This document shows positions 15,807 to 16,822 of a stretch of DNA of 16,822 nt, in pieces; position 1 is the first letter of the stretch, and each line of letters opens with the position of its first letter. Under the pieces are notes generated by a model. It had not been told where the DNA came from. It saw only the letters and a list, made by a program, of their open reading frames with translations, and did no database searches. The DNA is from Lentimicrobiaceae bacterium. GTDB lineage: Bacteria > Bacteroidota > Bacteroidia > Bacteroidales > SKPS01. Location: the NCBI GenBank assembly GCA_007119395.1, contig SKPS01000215.1:1-16822 (forward strand), given 5' to 3'. Both the position numbers and the translations under genes were made by a program.

Positions 15807-16778
15807 TTATGAAGCCCGACCCATCAACGATCGACTGATCTCATGCAACGGCTGTTTGTTCTCTTCCGGCGCATCAATTTGTGCCAATAAAGCCGCCGCC
15901 TCGTGGTTCAGTTGGTTAATGGCAGCTTCTACCTGACCCTGAATATCATACTTGTTATATATGGTGGTGATGGCCTCAATCTTCCCGTCAGGATCGTCAT
16001 TGCGCATCAGCCATTGGGCAATCGCCTCCTTGTCTTCCGGAGAAGCATCCTGTAAACACTTGACCAGCAAATATGTCTTCTTGTTTGTTTTGATGTCGTT
16101 GCCGGTTTGCTTGCCGAACTTCTCCGTATCACCGTACACATCCAGCAGATCATCCTGCAGTTGAAAGGCCAGTCCTAGTTTTTCACCGAAACGATATAGT
16201 AAATCCATGTTGGTTGTGGATGCTCCGGCCAGCAATGCCCCCACCTTGAGAGCAGCCGCCATCAATACGGCTGTCTTTAGCCTGATCATCTCCATATACT
16301 CCTCAATGGTCACCTCACTACGCAACTCAAAATCCATATCGTACTGCTGCCCCTCACACACCTCACGGGCCACCGTGTTGAAGGTGCGGATAATCTCCAT
16401 CACATTGTTCGATTGTAACCTGAGGAAATAGTCGTAGGCCATCACCATCATGGTGTCACCGGCAAGAATCGCTGTACTGGTATTCCAGCGCGTGTGCACA
16501 GTGGGCTTCCCCCTTCGGATAGGAGAATGGTCCATGATGTCGTCGTGGACCAACGTGAAATTGTGGAACACCTCAATGCCCATCGCAGCATCCAACGACT
16601 CCTCTGGAGCACGACCAAACAGCTGGGCACCCATCAGTACCAACAACGGCCTGAGGCGCTTCCCTCCAATGGACATAATGTAATCGATCGGACCGTACAA
16701 CGATGTGGGCGCTGAATTGAAATGCTCCTCCTCCAACTTACTTATGAACATCTGGTAAAGCTCATGATATGACTTCAT
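15807..16778 (-). CDS. Trans-prenyl diphosphate synthase (polyprenyl synthetase family)
   Basis: 323 residues, all-alpha prenyltransferase. It condenses isopentenyl diphosphate with allylic diphosphates in the cytoplasm. Visible motifs are GGKRLRP (38-44), the first Asp-rich motif LVHDDIMD (DDxxD at 79-83) followed by RRGKPTVH, LAGDTM (105-110), and the second Asp-rich motif FQLQDDLLDVYGD (DDxxD at 209-213), then GKQTGNDIKTNKKTYL. Phe74, five residues before the first motif, is bulky where long-chain synthases such as IspB have Ala; in this family that favours a short product (C15-C20). I therefore infer farnesyl or geranylgeranyl diphosphate synthase, without certainty between them. Start is the ATG at 16776-16778. 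It converges on the T9SS gene with no bases between the two stop codons. Confidence 0.92.
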   Translation of the reverse strand: MKSYHELYQMFISKLEEEHFNSAPTSLYGPIDYIMSIGGKRLRPLLVLMGAQLFGRAPEESLDAAMGIEVFHNFTLVHDDIMDHSPIRRGKPTVHTRWNTSTAILAGDTMMVMAYDYFLRLQSNNVMEIIRTFNTVAREVCEGQQYDMDFELRSEVTIEEYMEMIRLKTAVLMAAALKVGALLAGASTTNMDLLYRFGEKLGLAFQLQDDLLDVYGDTEKFGKQTGNDIKTNKKTYLLVKCLQDASPEDKEAIAQWLMRNDDPDGKIEAITTIYNKYDIQGQVEAAINQLNHEAAALLAQIDAPEENKQPLHEISRSLMGRAS

Positions 16779-16810
16779 GGTGTAAACAGAGAATTAATGT
16801 TAACAGGAGG

Positions 16811-16818
16811 CTAAATTA
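16811..16818 (-). promoter_or_regulatory. Possible -7 box for the prenyl synthase gene
   Basis: The minus strand reads TAATTTAG, one mismatch from TAnnTTTG, 32 nt before the ATG. The -33 region lies beyond the window edge, so the promoter cannot be confirmed. Confidence 0.25.
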
Positions 16819-16822
16819 CATA

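Noticed and set aside
1..16822. Mobile elements, CRISPR arrays, tRNA/rRNA genes, riboswitches
   Set aside because: No transposase or integrase products, no regularly spaced direct repeats, no tRNA-like sequence and no long structured leader were seen on reading the window.

Overview
The window reads as a stretch of chromosome from a member of the Bacteroidota, most likely the order Bacteroidales. The evidence is a secreted protein with a type IX secretion (T9SS) type A C-terminal sorting domain, the purH-mreB-mreC-mreD gene order, a long Bacteroidota-style amidophosphoribosyltransferase, a GlnRS/Asd pair, and several promoter -7 boxes of the Bacteroidota form TAnnTTTG in place of a sigma70 -10/-35 pair. 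Shine-Dalgarno sequences are weak or absent, which also fits the phylum. The species cannot be fixed from this sequence.

Layout. (1) 1-4627, minus strand: purH, then mreB, mreC and mreD (rod-shape cytoskeleton and elongasome scaffold), then a U32-family gene that overlaps the end of mreD and runs off the left edge. (2) 4628-4855: divergent intergenic region. (3) 4856-6763, plus strand: 635-residue PurF-type amidophosphoribosyltransferase, so two purine-pathway enzymes are transcribed back to back. (4) 6767-12475, minus strand, read right to left: an AbgT-family transporter, glutaminyl-tRNA synthetase, aspartate-semialdehyde dehydrogenase and a secreted S37-type serine peptidase. The last three are tightly spaced and may be co-transcribed. 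(5) 12476-12654: divergent promoter region with a near-symmetrical arrangement of two promoters around an 8-bp inverted repeat. (6) 12655-14580, plus strand: an ABC-F ATPase. (7) 14787-15806, plus strand: a T9SS cargo protein of unknown function. (8) 15807-16778, minus strand: a short-chain-type trans-prenyl diphosphate synthase.

The content is mostly conserved housekeeping: purine synthesis, cell shape, tRNA charging, Asp-family amino acid synthesis, isoprenoid synthesis and a translation-associated ABC-F protein. Three accessory functions that face the envelope or the outside are added: the AbgT transporter, the S37 peptidase and the T9SS protein. I see no insertion sequences, CRISPR arrays, tRNA or rRNA genes, phage genes or frameshifted genes. 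No gene-free stretch exceeds 300 bases; the largest gaps are 4628-4855 and 14581-14786. I did not find a clearly new multi-gene system. The most interesting points are the symmetrical divergent promoter at 12510-12618, the mre cluster continuing into a U32 gene in place of mrdA/rodA, and the uncharacterised T9SS protein.
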